A stretch of 64,000 bases of DNA. It comes from Lentilitoribacter sp. Alg239-R112 (GTDB lineage Bacteria; Pseudomonadota; Alphaproteobacteria; Rhizobiales; Rhizobiaceae). The stretch is taken from positions 1,426,001 through 1,490,000 of the forward strand of contig NZ_LS999833.1 of NCBI RefSeq assembly GCF_900537175.1, in the 5' to 3' direction. Positions 54,926 to 64,000 of the stretch are shown here, in pieces. The position numbers and the translations under genes were made by a program. The notes beneath the pieces were generated by a model. It was not told the DNA's origin, made no database searches, and saw only the letters and a list, made by a program, of their open reading frames with translations. The first letter of the stretch is position 1. Each line of letters starts with the position of its first letter.

Positions 54926-56542
54926 TTATTCCGCCGCAACAAGCCCTGCGAGCTTGCGATTCTTCATAAGTTTAAAAACCACCGAATCCATTAGCGCCTG
55001 AAATGAAGCATCAATAATATTCTCTGATACTCCGACAGTTGACCACCGCTGGCCTGAACTGTCACGTGATTCGATTAAAACCCGCGTTGTCGCGGCGGTA
55101 CCGCCATTTAGAATACGAACTTTATAATCAACAAGTTCCAAATCAGATATCTCGGCTTGATATTTGCCCAAATCTTTCCGCAAAGCATTATCAAGCGCAT
55201 TTACTGGCCCATGACCTTCGGCAACGGACATGGCACTATGTCCATCGATCTCTGCCTTAACAACAGCTTCCGATATTGTTTTAAGCTGGCCTTGCGCGTC
55301 AAATCTGCGCTCGACCATCACACGGAAACTATCAACTCGAAAATAAGTCGGAACCGAGCCTAATGTCCGAAGTGCCAGAAGTTCAAATGACGCATCCGCC
55401 CCTTCATATGCGTAACCGACAGCTTCGCGGTCTTTGAGAAGTGATATTAATGTATCAAGTCGAGGATCGTCTTTGTCAACTTCAATTCCGCGACGCGTAA
55501 GTGCATCGATAAAGTTAGACTTTCCACCCTGATCTGAAACCATTACCTTGCGCGAGTTTCCAACACTTTCCGGCACAATATGTTCATAGGTTTTTGGATC
55601 TTTTAAAAGTGCAGACGCATGGATACCGGCCTTTGTGGCAAAGGCCGAAGACCCGACATAGGGCGATTGCGCTTCCGGCGGACGATTAAGAAGTTCATCA
55701 AACGCACGCGATGTTTGCGTAATGTTTTTGAGTTTGTCTTCTGCAATGGCGAGTTCAAATCGAGATGCATAAAATGGCTTAAGCAATATTGTCGGTATAA
55801 TCGTTGTTAGATTGGCATTACCACAACGCTCTCCAATCCCGTTTAATGTTCCTTGTATCTGACATGCACCGGCCTCAATTGCAGCCAATGAATTGGCAAC
55901 GGCTTGACCGGTGTCATTATGCGCGTGAATGCCGATATTTTCACCCGGAATACCGGAATCAACCAGCTTTTTCACGATAGTCAAAATTTCGTGCGGTAAT
56001 GTTCCACCATTTGTGTCACAAAGAACAACCCACCGCGCACCTGCATCATAGGCTGTTTTAGCACATGAAATTGCATATTTCGGGTTCGCCTTATAACCAT
56101 CAAAAAAGTGTTCGCAATCAACAAGGGGCTCCTTGCCAACAGCTACGGTTGCTCGCACAGAATCTGAAATTGTTTCCAGATTTTCTTCATTTGTGCAACC
56201 GAGCGCTATTTCGACATGATAGTCCCAGCTTTTTGCAACAAAACAAACCGCTGAACCTCCAGCCTGAAGAAGCGCATTAAGACCGGGATCATTCGATGTT
56301 GAAACCCCAGCGCGCTTAGTCATGCCAAACGCTGTAAAAGTTGCATGTTCCGTTCGTGTTTTAGAAAAGAAGTTGGTATCAGTCGGATTAGCTCCAGGAT
56401 ACCCACCTTCTACATAATCAACACCAAGATTATCCAATAAACCAGCAATATGAATTTTATCATCTAGTGAGAAATCAATCCCCGGCGTTTGCTGACCATC
56501 GCGTAGGGTTGTATCAAATATGTATATACGTCGTTTACTCAT
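54926..56542 (-). CDS. cimA: (R)-citramalate synthase
   Basis: A 538-residue enzyme of the 2-isopropylmalate synthase family. The signature FDTTLRDGQQTPG, the metal-binding HAHNDTGQAVAN and TLNGIGERCGN are present, and the C-terminal regulatory LeuA-dimer domain follows (~390-535). Length and motifs match the CimA type that makes citramalate from pyruvate and acetyl-CoA in a threonine-independent isoleucine route. Distinction from plain isopropylmalate synthase rests on overall pattern. cysS lies 35 bases upstream on the same strand. Confidence 0.88.
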   Translation of the reverse strand: MSKRRIYIFDTTLRDGQQTPGIDFSLDDKIHIAGLLDNLGVDYVEGGYPGANPTDTNFFSKTRTEHATFTAFGMTKRAGVSTSNDPGLNALLQAGGSAVCFVAKSWDYHVEIALGCTNEENLETISDSVRATVAVGKEPLVDCEHFFDGYKANPKYAISCAKTAYDAGARWVVLCDTNGGTLPHEILTIVKKLVDSGIPGENIGIHAHNDTGQAVANSLAAIEAGACQIQGTLNGIGERCGNANLTTIIPTILLKPFYASRFELAIAEDKLKNITQTSRAFDELLNRPPEAQSPYVGSSAFATKAGIHASALLKDPKTYEHIVPESVGNSRKVMVSDQGGKSNFIDALTRRGIEVDKDDPRLDTLISLLKDREAVGYAYEGADASFELLALRTLGSVPTYFRVDSFRVMVERRFDAQGQLKTISEAVVKAEIDGHSAMSVAEGHGPVNALDNALRKDLGKYQAEISDLELVDYKVRILNGGTAATTRVLIESRDSSGQRWSTVGVSENIIDASFQALMDSVVFKLMKNRKLAGLVAAE

Positions 56543-56577
56543 AAGATTGCTCTAGCATTCACAGATTAAATTCAAGA

Positions 56578-57999
56578 TTACCGCTTAACTTCCCAATTGG
56601 TAATTCGTTCACCACTATCGGGGTCTTTTCCGTCTTTAAGCAAAACACCCAGTTCGCCGAGTTCATCACGAATTTGATCAGCTTTTGCCCAATTTTTTTC
56701 TTTAAGGCAGCCTAAACGGCTCGACACAAGTTCATCGATTTTTGCTACATCTAAATCAGATGTTTCTGCACTTTTGGGAAGAAGCCCCAACAGAGCTGCA
56801 CTTGCAGCAAATTCTTGCGCAGCGGCTTCACTTGAACCAGCATTCATGGCTAATTTTTGAATAGCTTGAACAGCAGTGACTGTATTCAAATCATCACTTA
56901 ATGCATCCATAACTTGAGATGAGACTTTACCGTCTTTTAGTTCAACAATTGGCCACTTCTTCCAAATAGCTTCAGCCTCTTCAAGCCGCTTAATCGAGAA
57001 ATCAATTGGTTCACGATAATGCGTCATCAACATTGCAAGTTTTAAAACCTGCCCTGCCCATTTTCGACCACCAAACTTGTTCGTATTTAACAACTCGCTG
57101 ATAGTGATGAAGTTCCCTTCAGATTTCGACATCTTTCTACCTTCGAGTTGTAGAAATCCGTTATGCATCCAATAGCGTGCCATATGATCGGTTTCATGAG
57201 CGCAGCAAGATTGAGCAATTTCATTTTCATGATGCGGGAAGATAAGATCAAGACCACCACCATGGATATCAAATACTTCTCCAAGGTAGGCCTTTGCCAT
57301 GACAGAACATTCAATGTGCCAACCAGGTCGCCCTTTAATTTTCTGCGTTTCACCATTTGCAGTATAGTCCGCATCCCAACCAGGGGCAGTCGCCGATGAT
57401 TCCTTCCACAGAACAAAATCACCTGCGTTTTTCTTATGGTTTTCAACAGCAACGCGAGCACCTGCCATTTGCTCGTCCAACTTACGGTTTGAGAGTTTGC
57501 CATATGTGGGCATTGCTTCTGTATCGAACAGAACCTCACGTCCTTGATCACCTTTAGCGATATAGGCAAACCCCTTATCAATCAAGTTCTGCGCCATCGT
57601 CGCCATATCATCCACAAATTGCGTGGCCCGCGGTTCGTGATCAGGTGCCAAGCATTCAAGCGCACCAATATCAGCATGATACTGCGCAATGGTCTTCTCC
57701 GTTACGTGGGAGATCGCTTCATTTAATGGAAGGTCGGGATAATCACGCAACGCGCGCGCATTTATTTTATCATCAACATCGGTAATATTTCGCACAAATG
57801 TAACGTGAGAAGCACCATAAACTTCGCGAAGAAATCTGTTTAGAATATCAAAAACGATAACTGGTCGCGCATTTCCAATATGAGCAAAATCATAAACTGT
57901 TGGGCCACAAACATAGACACCAATATTCTCGGTATCGATTGGTTCAAAAACCGATTTTTCACGTTTTAAGGTGTTGTAGAGCATTATCTCGGTGGTCAT
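56578..57999 (-). CDS. cysS: cysteine--tRNA ligase
   Basis: A 473-residue class I aminoacyl-tRNA synthetase. The zinc-binding Cys is in YVCGPTVYD, the HIGH motif reads HIGN, and the KMSKS loop is KMSKSEGNF. Other zinc ligands are in WHIECSVMA and HHENEIAQ. The DALR-type C-terminal domain is complete. Likely co-transcribed with cimA. Confidence 0.96.
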   Translation of the reverse strand: MTTEIMLYNTLKREKSVFEPIDTENIGVYVCGPTVYDFAHIGNARPVIVFDILNRFLREVYGASHVTFVRNITDVDDKINARALRDYPDLPLNEAISHVTEKTIAQYHADIGALECLAPDHEPRATQFVDDMATMAQNLIDKGFAYIAKGDQGREVLFDTEAMPTYGKLSNRKLDEQMAGARVAVENHKKNAGDFVLWKESSATAPGWDADYTANGETQKIKGRPGWHIECSVMAKAYLGEVFDIHGGGLDLIFPHHENEIAQSCCAHETDHMARYWMHNGFLQLEGRKMSKSEGNFITISELLNTNKFGGRKWAGQVLKLAMLMTHYREPIDFSIKRLEEAEAIWKKWPIVELKDGKVSSQVMDALSDDLNTVTAVQAIQKLAMNAGSSEAAAQEFAASAALLGLLPKSAETSDLDVAKIDELVSSRLGCLKEKNWAKADQIRDELGELGVLLKDGKDPDSGERITNWEVKR

Positions 58000-58193
58000 T
58001 TATATCCCTCAAACAGCAAAGTTCATCGTCCGGCTGGTCCGGCGCTTTATGTCGTTGAGTGATAGACGAAAACGGCCAAACCAGCTGTGAGCTAGTTTAT
58101 AATAATTCCGCAAGTGCAAATAAGTGGCTGTCGCTGCTTCGTTTTCATAAGCTCTTTATGCCGTGCTGATAGATTTCGGTCAAGGTTTTATCT

Positions 58194-58817
58194 CTAACCA
58201 TTTAAAAATTGTAATAGCAAACTGATCGCTAATCCAAACATGACAATCGCAATCAAACCATCGAGTACCCGCCAGCTGTTTGGTTTCTCGAAAAAAGGTA
58301 CGAGAAGTCGAGCACCATAACCAAGCGAGAAAAACCAGCCAAAGGATGCCATCATCGCACCCACAGTAAATGCAATTTTCAAGCCTCCATCGTATGAAGC
58401 TGAAAGTCCGCCAATCAGAATAAATGTATCGAGATATACGTGAGGATTAAGAAAGGTAAACGCAAGGCACGTCAGAACTGCAGCACGTAAGCTTAATCCA
58501 TTTTCCTTTAAGCTTTCCATCGATTGAGGTAAAAATACCCGTTTAACAGCCATCATTCCATAGACGAATAGGAATGTAGCGCCTGCAAGCGTAATTATCG
58601 TGATCAACCCAGGCAATCGCTCAATCAAAAGTCCTAAACCTGTCACACCCATTGATATCAGAAGCGCATCTGACGCTGCGCAGATCAAACAAATTACAAA
58701 TACATTTTTTTGCAACAAGCCCTGCCGCAACACAAAGGCATTTTGGGCGCCAATTGCAATAATCAAAGATGCGCCAAGAATAAAGCCCGACACAAATGGA
58801 GAGAGATATATCGTCAT
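58194..58817 (-). CDS. LysE/ArgO family amino acid exporter
   Basis: A 207-residue membrane protein with about six helices. The N-terminal IAIGAQNAFVLRQGL motif marks the LysE/ArgO group, which exports lysine or arginine. Helix 2 has ASDALLISMGVTG and the central helix has TFLNPHVYLD. The gene starts two bases after the SRAP stop, so it is translated from the same mRNA. The substrate cannot be fixed. Confidence 0.9.
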   Translation of the reverse strand: MTIYLSPFVSGFILGASLIIAIGAQNAFVLRQGLLQKNVFVICLICAASDALLISMGVTGLGLLIERLPGLITIITLAGATFLFVYGMMAVKRVFLPQSMESLKENGLSLRAAVLTCLAFTFLNPHVYLDTFILIGGLSASYDGGLKIAFTVGAMMASFGWFFSLGYGARLLVPFFEKPNSWRVLDGLIAIVMFGLAISLLLQFLNG

Positions 58818-58819
58818 AG

Positions 58820-59614
58820 TTAAAATAAATCCATTTGGCCTGAGTTCGGTTTTTCAGCTTTTACTTTCGGCTTTTTTGCTGGTTCCAGGGTGTTCGCGAA
58901 AGCGATCTGCTCATCGGTCAAAGGCGTTTGAATGTCAGGCCCCATATTAGCAACTTTGTTGACAGCATCAGACACCGCAATCACTTCAAAGAAGTTGTCA
59001 TCGGCAGGTTTCATAAGATCAGCGACATGACGCGGTTCTTGCGATTTACAGTCAAGCCAACGACCAAAATCTTCCTGATCAATCACAACAGGCATGCGGT
59101 GATGAACCGGAGATAAAGTGTTGTTCGCTGCTGTTGTTAAAACGGCAGCCGTATCCACTTCTGACCCATCGGGCGATGACCAAGTCTCCATCAAACCAGC
59201 AAATGCAACAATTTTCTGTTTTTTGGGCTTCACCCAGTAAGCTTGTGATTTTTCCTTTGAGCCTTTTGGTGGACGTTTCCACTCATAAAACCCAGAGGCC
59301 GGAATAAGCACACGCCTATGACGCATTGCCGCCTTAAATGAGGCTTTGCCATTTGCAGTCTCACTTCGTGCATTTATCAAAAGCGGGAAGTTCTTGGGAT
59401 CTTTTACCCATGTTGGTGTAAATCCCCAGCGAACCAGCAGAGCACGCCTTTGCGGCAAATTAGATCCATCGCCAGCCACCGGACCATCAATGATCACCAT
59501 AATTGGTTGAGTTGGTGCAATATTATACCGCTCTGGAAATTTTTCTATTTCCAATACAGCAAAAAATTCCGATAGCTCTTCAGGAGAAGCAATGAGAGAG
59601 AAACGACCACACAT
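58820..59614 (-). CDS. SRAP domain protein (abasic site processing, YedK/HMCES type)
   Basis: A 264-residue protein that forms a covalent thiazolidine link with abasic sites in single-stranded DNA. The catalytic Cys2 is exposed after Met removal (MCGRFSL). The active-site Asn, Glu and His are in ERYNIAPTQ, ASGFYEWKRP and HHRMPVV. The last ~35 residues are basic and low-complexity. Start ATG 59614 is fixed by Cys2. Coupled to the LysE gene. Confidence 0.93.
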   Translation of the reverse strand: MCGRFSLIASPEELSEFFAVLEIEKFPERYNIAPTQPIMVIIDGPVAGDGSNLPQRRALLVRWGFTPTWVKDPKNFPLLINARSETANGKASFKAAMRHRRVLIPASGFYEWKRPPKGSKEKSQAYWVKPKKQKIVAFAGLMETWSSPDGSEVDTAAVLTTAANNTLSPVHHRMPVVIDQEDFGRWLDCKSQEPRHVADLMKPADDNFFEVIAVSDAVNKVANMGPDIQTPLTDEQIAFANTLEPAKKPKVKAEKPNSGQMDLF

Positions 59615-59675
59615 GGCGAATTCATTGCAGGTCGCCTATTGTCTGGTCAAGCAGAATCAAAAGGTCGGAGAAATT

Positions 59676-60080
59676 ATGCAAGAGAACATGCGACCATCTC
59701 TGCAGGTTGTTTCAGCAATCGTGCAAGATGGTGATAGTTATTTGCTCGTAAAGCGTATGAACCCGCCATCTAAAGGCATGTATGCGTTTCCAGGTGGTCG
59801 CGTTGAAGTTGGTGAAAGTCTGATGCATGCAGTATTGCGCGAGCTTCTTGAGGAAACGGGACTTGTTGGAATCGATGCTCAATTCTATGCAGAATACGAC
59901 CTAACGCGTGAGGGTGGCAGCTTTGCACTAACTGTTTTCAAAGTTAGCGTGAGTGATGTTTCAGGCGCTTACGCTCAAGACGATGCAGAAGAATTGGGAT
60001 GGTATAAACTTCCAGACACTGCATCTCTAGAGATGCCACCGAGCATGATCGATTGCTTTGCAAAGCTCGCTAAAGATTAG
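59676..60080 (+). CDS. NUDIX hydrolase
   Basis: A 134-residue NUDIX-fold pyrophosphatase. The Nudix box begins GGRVEVGES and ends RELLEETGL, in full consensus. Members remove diphosphate from nucleotides or related compounds; the substrate is unknown. I use ATG 59676 with GGAG five bases upstream; a longer frame from 59592 overlaps the divergent SRAP gene. Confidence 0.9.
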   Translation: MQENMRPSLQVVSAIVQDGDSYLLVKRMNPPSKGMYAFPGGRVEVGESLMHAVLRELLEETGLVGIDAQFYAEYDLTREGGSFALTVFKVSVSDVSGAYAQDDAEELGWYKLPDTASLEMPPSMIDCFAKLAKD

Positions 60081-60180
60081 AGAGTCTCCAGATTGAGACA
60101 GGCCTCAAGACATTGTGAACAAACTTGCTTGGCATGGAACTCTAAATTGGGGCATATTTTGCCCAAAAGGAGAAGTACTC

Positions 60181-61152
60181 ATGAAACACTTTGTTTTATC
60201 TGCGCTATTAAGTTTTACTGTTTTGATCTCGCAAGCATATGCAAATCCGGATATTTGGAAGATTGAAGGTTGGGGCAATACTGACTTCTCCAAATCATCA
60301 ATAGATTTCAAAGAGGTGCTTTCTGGTGGACCGCCCAAAGATGGCATTCCGTCCATTGATCGTCCAGAATTCCGCACAGCCGCAGGGATTGAAGGTCTTG
60401 AGGAACATGAACCAGTTTTAAGTTTGACGGTAAACGGCCAAACGAAAGCCTACCCCGTTCGAATATTGACATGGCACGAAATCGTAAATGACGTGATCGG
60501 CGGTGTTCCTGTTGCAATCACCTACTGCCCTTTGTGCAATGCATCTGTTGTATTTGAACGCACAATTGATGGTGACGTCACAGAATTCGGCGTAAGCGGT
60601 AAACTTCGGCATTCTGATATGATTATGTATGATCGGAAAACAGATAGCTGGTGGCAACAATTCACGGGCGAAGCAATTGTAGGCTCTCGCCTTGGTACAA
60701 AACTGAAAATCCTTCCATCGCGCACAGAATCTTGGAGCAGGTTTGTTGAACGCCACCCTGAAGCAGATGTTCTGGTTCCAAATAACATACACCTTAGGCA
60801 ATACGGCTCAAACCCGTATGTGAGATATGATACCTCTAACCGACCTTTCCTTTTCAGAGGTGAGTTTCCTGAGGGTATCGCACCACTGGCGTATGTTGTA
60901 TCTGTAAAAGATGGCGACAAGCCCTTTGTTGTCTCTTTACAAAAACTTCGTGATGAGAAAACACTCACCAGAGAAGGCATAACCCTGATATGGACAGATG
61001 GCACTCGATCAGCACTCGACGCACGGCAAATTTCAGAAGGTCGACAGATAGGAAATGTTATCGCTAAACGTGGTGATGAAGACATCCCCTATGACCTGAC
61101 ATTTGCATTTGTAACACACGCGTTTATGCCGGATGTCCCAATAGAACAATGA
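60181..61152 (+). CDS. DUF3179 domain protein, exported
   Basis: A 323-residue protein with a signal peptide (MKHFVLSALLSFTVLISQAYA). The remainder is the DUF3179 domain, with VAITYCPLCNASVVFERT, SGKLRHSDMIMYDR and SWWQQFTGEA. The conserved CxxC suggests a metal or redox site, but no activity is known. AAGGAG stands eight bases before ATG 60181, which decides the start over a longer frame from 60115. Alone between NUDIX and TIGR02301 genes. Confidence 0.88.
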   Translation: MKHFVLSALLSFTVLISQAYANPDIWKIEGWGNTDFSKSSIDFKEVLSGGPPKDGIPSIDRPEFRTAAGIEGLEEHEPVLSLTVNGQTKAYPVRILTWHEIVNDVIGGVPVAITYCPLCNASVVFERTIDGDVTEFGVSGKLRHSDMIMYDRKTDSWWQQFTGEAIVGSRLGTKLKILPSRTESWSRFVERHPEADVLVPNNIHLRQYGSNPYVRYDTSNRPFLFRGEFPEGIAPLAYVVSVKDGDKPFVVSLQKLRDEKTLTREGITLIWTDGTRSALDARQISEGRQIGNVIAKRGDEDIPYDLTFAFVTHAFMPDVPIEQ

Positions 61153-61210
61153 ACTTCTAAGTTTCAATCTCATAGTTTAAACATTCTGCAAACTGGTCTA
61201 TAGCCTTCTT

Positions 61211-61603
61211 ATGAATTGTTTAAACCGAATCTCAAAAGTTGCTACTGTTGGGCTAATCATCTGGCCCAGCTTATTCGCGCCGACTATTGGTCAAGAAAAG
61301 CCTCCCTATGAAGACCGTCTTCACCGGGTAGCTGAACTTGCAGGATCAATGCATTATCTTAGCAATTTATGCAAAACATCCCAAAACAACTCATTTCGGC
61401 TGCGCATGCAGGAAATTATTGACGCTGAAACCGCATCAGAGCCTGCACGCCGCAAACAACTGATTGCAAAATACAATATGGGTTATCGGGCATTTTCATC
61501 GGTTTATACCATATGCACCGATGCAGCTCGCCTGATTGAAGGTAATTATCGCAAAGAAGGTCAGAAACTTATCAATGAGCTCTTAACGCGCTATTCGAAC
61601 TAA
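61211..61603 (+). CDS. TIGR02301 family exported protein
   Basis: A 130-residue protein with an N-terminal hydrophobic signal (ending FAPTIGQEK). The mature part is helical with YEDRLHRVAELAGSMHYLSN and YNMGYRAFSSVYTICTDAA, matching a family restricted mostly to Rhizobiales with no known function. Two cysteines could pair. In relatives it often lies near a NUDIX gene, as here. Confidence 0.82.
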   Translation: MNCLNRISKVATVGLIIWPSLFAPTIGQEKPPYEDRLHRVAELAGSMHYLSNLCKTSQNNSFRLRMQEIIDAETASEPARRKQLIAKYNMGYRAFSSVYTICTDAARLIEGNYRKEGQKLINELLTRYSN

Positions 61604-61746
61604 AATGCAACAAAATCAATAAATTTTGTTAACAAGCCAATAGAATACAAAAAATTTTAATTAAATCTTAACGTCAAGACTCATGTTTTTTTAGTTATTT
61701 GCATTTTCAGCTGGCGCTTTATTTTCATTGATAGTATCAATCTTGC

Positions 61747-62016
61747 ATGAATGATCAATTTGAACATCAGCTCGACGAATTAGAAGATCTAATCGTACAA
61801 GAAAAAATGCAGGCCGCCCTGCAACATCAACATGATGTTTGGGCCAATTGCGTAGCTGAAGGTATTGAACAAGAAATTCTGATAGATGCGACACTTGCCA
61901 TGGCAATTCGCGAAGCTATTCGCCTTCAGGGTGAAGATGCAACCGAGGCCATGCTTAATGAAGTTCGCGATCGCATCATCACTGGTGAATTTTCCCCAGA
62001 AAGAATTCTACAATAG
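61747..62016 (+). CDS. small hypothetical protein
   Basis: An 89-residue acidic protein, wholly helical by appearance, with no signal peptide or membrane segment. The sequence HQLDELEDLIVQEKMQAALQ looks coiled-coil. The frame is open and uninterrupted with normal codon use, but no ribosome site precedes ATG 61747. I do not recognise the family. It precedes ygfZ by 66 bases. Confidence 0.6.
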   Translation: MNDQFEHQLDELEDLIVQEKMQAALQHQHDVWANCVAEGIEQEILIDATLAMAIREAIRLQGEDATEAMLNEVRDRIITGEFSPERILQ

Positions 62017-62088
62017 GCCTTTCACGAGACTTGTTATTGGCGTCTCAAACTCCTAATTAGATAGTGTATTTTAGTTCGGGAGATGGCC

Positions 62089-62937
62089 TTGCCACATCAA
62101 TATTTGCGACATAGATCACTCATTCGGCTTCATGGTGAGGACACAACGTCCTTTTTGCAAAACTTAGTCACAGCAAATATCGAAAACCTTGATAGAAACT
62201 CCGTTACGCCATGTGCATTGCTAACACCCCAAGGCAAAATTGCATTTGATTTTCTAATTGGCACAACAGGGCCCAACAATTTCCTCATCGATATTAGAGA
62301 AGATTTGGTAGAAACATTTAAAAAGAGAATTCAGCTTTATAAATTACGAGCAGATGTTTTTGTTGAGGATCCTAATGAATATCAAGTTTCGGTAATATGG
62401 TCAGAAGACGTTGAGAACATATCGGGGCTGAAAGATCTACGTTTTCCTGACGAAGCTGATGTCTATAGATTATATGAGCCCACATCGCTTGAGAGTGTCG
62501 AAGGAAGTTTTGATGAACAACGCGTCCGATATGGCGTTGCTGAGTCCGGTTCAGACTTTGAGCTAAATGACATATTTCCACACGACATCTATTACGATTT
62601 AAACAATGCCATCGACTTTAAAAAAGGGTGTTATGTGGGGCAAGAAGTTATCTCGCGCATGCAGCATCGCGGCTCCGCCAGAAAGCGGGTTTGTGTCGTA
62701 TCCGCCGATAATGAACTACAAAATGGTGAGCAAAACATAACGACCGCTGGAAAAACCATAGGCCAACTCGGCACAGTCATAAACACCAATGGACTGGGAA
62801 TTATAAGAGTAGATCGCCTTTTGTCAGCTCAGGAATCGAATGAAGATATCCTTGTTGGCAATACCAAAGTGCTCGTCAGTTTTCCTAAGTGGGTGGGTGA
62901 TCGTTATATTCCAGTAAAAGTGGAACCAGTAATTTGA
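62089..62937 (+). CDS. ygfZ: folate-binding protein YgfZ (iron-sulfur cluster maturation)
   Basis: A 282-residue relative of aminomethyltransferase that helps assemble or repair iron-sulfur clusters with folate. The diagnostic KGCYVGQEVISRMQHRG motif is present with its key Cys. ATG 62083 abuts GGGAG with no spacing, whereas TTG 62089 has normal spacing and begins MPHQYLRHRS as in relatives, so I place the start there. It overlaps the HD hydrolase frame by four bases. Confidence 0.9.
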   Translation: MPHQYLRHRSLIRLHGEDTTSFLQNLVTANIENLDRNSVTPCALLTPQGKIAFDFLIGTTGPNNFLIDIREDLVETFKKRIQLYKLRADVFVEDPNEYQVSVIWSEDVENISGLKDLRFPDEADVYRLYEPTSLESVEGSFDEQRVRYGVAESGSDFELNDIFPHDIYYDLNNAIDFKKGCYVGQEVISRMQHRGSARKRVCVVSADNELQNGEQNITTAGKTIGQLGTVINTNGLGIIRVDRLLSAQESNEDILVGNTKVLVSFPKWVGDRYIPVKVEPVI

Positions 62938-63578
62938 GTACAGCAGGCGGTAATATGCCACGGGTCTGGCAACGTATGCTATCTGGCAGGCGGCTTGATC
63001 TATTAGACCCCTCACCGCTCGATGTTGAAATTCAAGACATCATTCATGGACTAGCGCGCGTTGCAAGATGGAATGGTCAAACTAACGGACCATATGCATT
63101 TTCTGTTGCGCAACATTCGCTCGTAGTGGAACAAATCTTTACCATCATATCCAACCCTACACCTGATGAGCAACTCATTGCGTTACTGCATGATGGGCCA
63201 GAATATGTTGTTGGTGATATGATTTCGCCGTTCAAGGCCGTCATAGGCGATAATTATAAGTCGATTGAAAAACGGCTTGAGGCTGCAATTCACCTTCGGT
63301 ATGGCTTAACGCCGGACATTTCGCCAGAACTGAAAAAGAAAATCAAAAAAGCCGATCAAATTTCGGCATATTTCGAAGCTGTTCTACTTGCAGGTTTTTC
63401 AGACAAAGAAGCCAGGTCATTCTTTGGGCAACCCAAAAACATAACAAAAGATCAGCTTCTCATAGAACCTTTGCCAATTGATGAGGTTGAAACCCTATTC
63501 AAAGCTAGGTTTGAGAAAATTGATTCTGAACGTAATGTGATAAACAATACAGCGTCGACAAAGAAAGAATCGCGATGA
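62934..63578 (+). CDS. HD domain phosphohydrolase (YfbR-like)
   Basis: A 214-residue protein with an HD-type metal site: the His in VAQHSLVVE, and His-Asp in ALLHDGPEYVVGDM. The group contains 5'-nucleotidases such as YfbR, but this long rhizobial form starting RVWQRMLSGRRLDLLDP is uncharacterised. The start may be TTG 62934, overlapping the ygfZ stop, or ATG 62955. Its stop overlaps the next gene by four bases. The ygfZ-HD-phosphatase order is conserved. Confidence 0.85.
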   Translation: MSTAGGNMPRVWQRMLSGRRLDLLDPSPLDVEIQDIIHGLARVARWNGQTNGPYAFSVAQHSLVVEQIFTIISNPTPDEQLIALLHDGPEYVVGDMISPFKAVIGDNYKSIEKRLEAAIHLRYGLTPDISPELKKKIKKADQISAYFEAVLLAGFSDKEARSFFGQPKNITKDQLLIEPLPIDEVETLFKARFEKIDSERNVINNTASTKKESR

Positions 63579-64000
63579 GCTACATTGTTGTATGTCCACT
63601 TGAAAATATCGCAGATGTAGCCGAACAGCATCAATGCAAACGAATGATAAGCCTCATGAGCCCAAGTCATGAGTTTGAACGACCAGCACAGATTTCACCA
63701 GAATGCCATTTGCACGTCGGTATGAACGATATCAACTTTGATACCGCAGGCCTGATCTCACCTGATGAAGCCCACGTTGCAAGCGTAATAGAGTTTGCGC
63801 AGAACTGGGATCAGAAAAACCCGCTTCTCATCCATTGCTGGTTTGGCGTATCCAGATCACCAGCTGCTGCTCTTTTATCCTCTATGGCAGTTAAGCCAGA
63901 ACAAAATGATCACGAACTTGCAAATCGGCTTCGTGAGGCATCACCAAGCGCCACTCCCAATAGACGGATCATTGAAATTGGTGACAAGCTTCTTGATCGC
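63575..64000 (+). CDS. tyrosine phosphatase family protein (3' end outside window)
   Basis: The first 142 codons are visible. The phosphatase signature HCWFGVSRS provides the CX5R active site, and the conserved Asp-containing loop precedes it. The start ATG overlaps the HD gene stop (ATGA), so translation is coupled. The family belongs to the cysteine-based protein phosphatases; in Rhizobiales it sits after ygfZ and the HD gene. The frame is open at the window end. Confidence 0.85.
   Translation, partial: MSYIVVCPLENIADVAEQHQCKRMISLMSPSHEFERPAQISPECHLHVGMNDINFDTAGLISPDEAHVASVIEFAQNWDQKNPLLIHCWFGVSRSPAAALLSSMAVKPEQNDHELANRLREASPSATPNRRIIEIGDKLLDR

Noticed and set aside
61609..61630. AT-only hairpin AACAAAAT/ATTTTGTT after the TIGR02301 gene
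   Set aside because: Stability is low and the composition makes such a repeat likely by chance; no T-run follows.
1..64000. tRNA, rRNA, CRISPR, insertion sequences, prophage or attachment sites
   Set aside because: Intergenic regions were read and hold no cloverleaf-like segment, repeat array, transposase or integrase. The GH19-like gene is the only phage-reminiscent gene and has no phage neighbours.

Overview
The window is an ordinary-looking stretch of bacterial chromosome, densely coding (58 protein genes, no rRNA, tRNA, CRISPR or insertion sequence seen), and AT-rich by eye. Gene content points to an alphaproteobacterium of the Rhizobiales/Hyphomicrobiales type: C4-pathway 5-aminolevulinate synthase, a malic enzyme with a phosphotransacetylase-like tail, class II DAHP synthase, the block dnaB-alr-radA-cvpA-purF-SDR, pssA-psd next to an Atm1-type ABC exporter, ygfZ-HD hydrolase-tyrosine phosphatase, and several small families common in that group (DUF2865, DUF2059, DUF1289, TIGR02301). 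The exact genus cannot be fixed from sequence alone.

Layout. 1-7.9 kb: end of maeB, a secreted DUF2865 protein, a diguanylate cyclase, fumC, a periplasmic L,D-transpeptidase and phosphoglycolate phosphatase. 8-12.1 kb: rpiA, a DUF2059 protein, then gor (glutathione reductase) with a GH19-like hydrolase and a gamma-glutamylcyclotransferase-like gene. 12.2-20.9 kb: class II DAHP synthase, a TIGR02117 gene between two related terminators, a GFA-type protein, nadE, moaA, an MFS exporter, a TPR-methyltransferase and a hydroxyisobutyrate-dehydrogenase-like enzyme. 20.9-28.7 kb: an Lrp regulator, an orphan histidine kinase, cobT/cobS, DUF1289, a TauE/SafE permease, an extensin-like lipoprotein, a YciA thioesterase and dusA. 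28.9-36 kb: taurine:pyruvate aminotransferase, fpr, a MIP channel-CobW GTPase pair, hemA and gnd. 36.3-43.4 kb: dnaB, alr, radA, cvpA, purF, SDR. 43.6-48.8 kb: a PadR-controlled RND efflux pump. 48.8-58 kb: pssA, psd, an Atm1-like exporter with its ArsR-type regulator, a LysM protein, cimA and cysS. 58.2-64 kb: LysE exporter, SRAP, NUDIX, DUF3179, TIGR02301, a small unknown, ygfZ, HD hydrolase and a tyrosine phosphatase cut by the window end.

No large new system is evident. The points most worth a second look are regulatory or architectural: a near-leaderless ArsR gene whose promoter -10 lies inside a perfect 12-6-12 inverted repeat; FNR/FixK-type boxes upstream of hemA and between tpa and fpr; a LacI/gluconate-type palindrome upstream of gnd; a zero-gap operon of an aquaporin lacking the usual filter arginine with a His-rich CobW GTPase; an RND permease with two extra hydrophobic segments; a duplicated terminator flanking the TIGR02117 gene; and hairpins spanning stop codons at convergent gene junctions.
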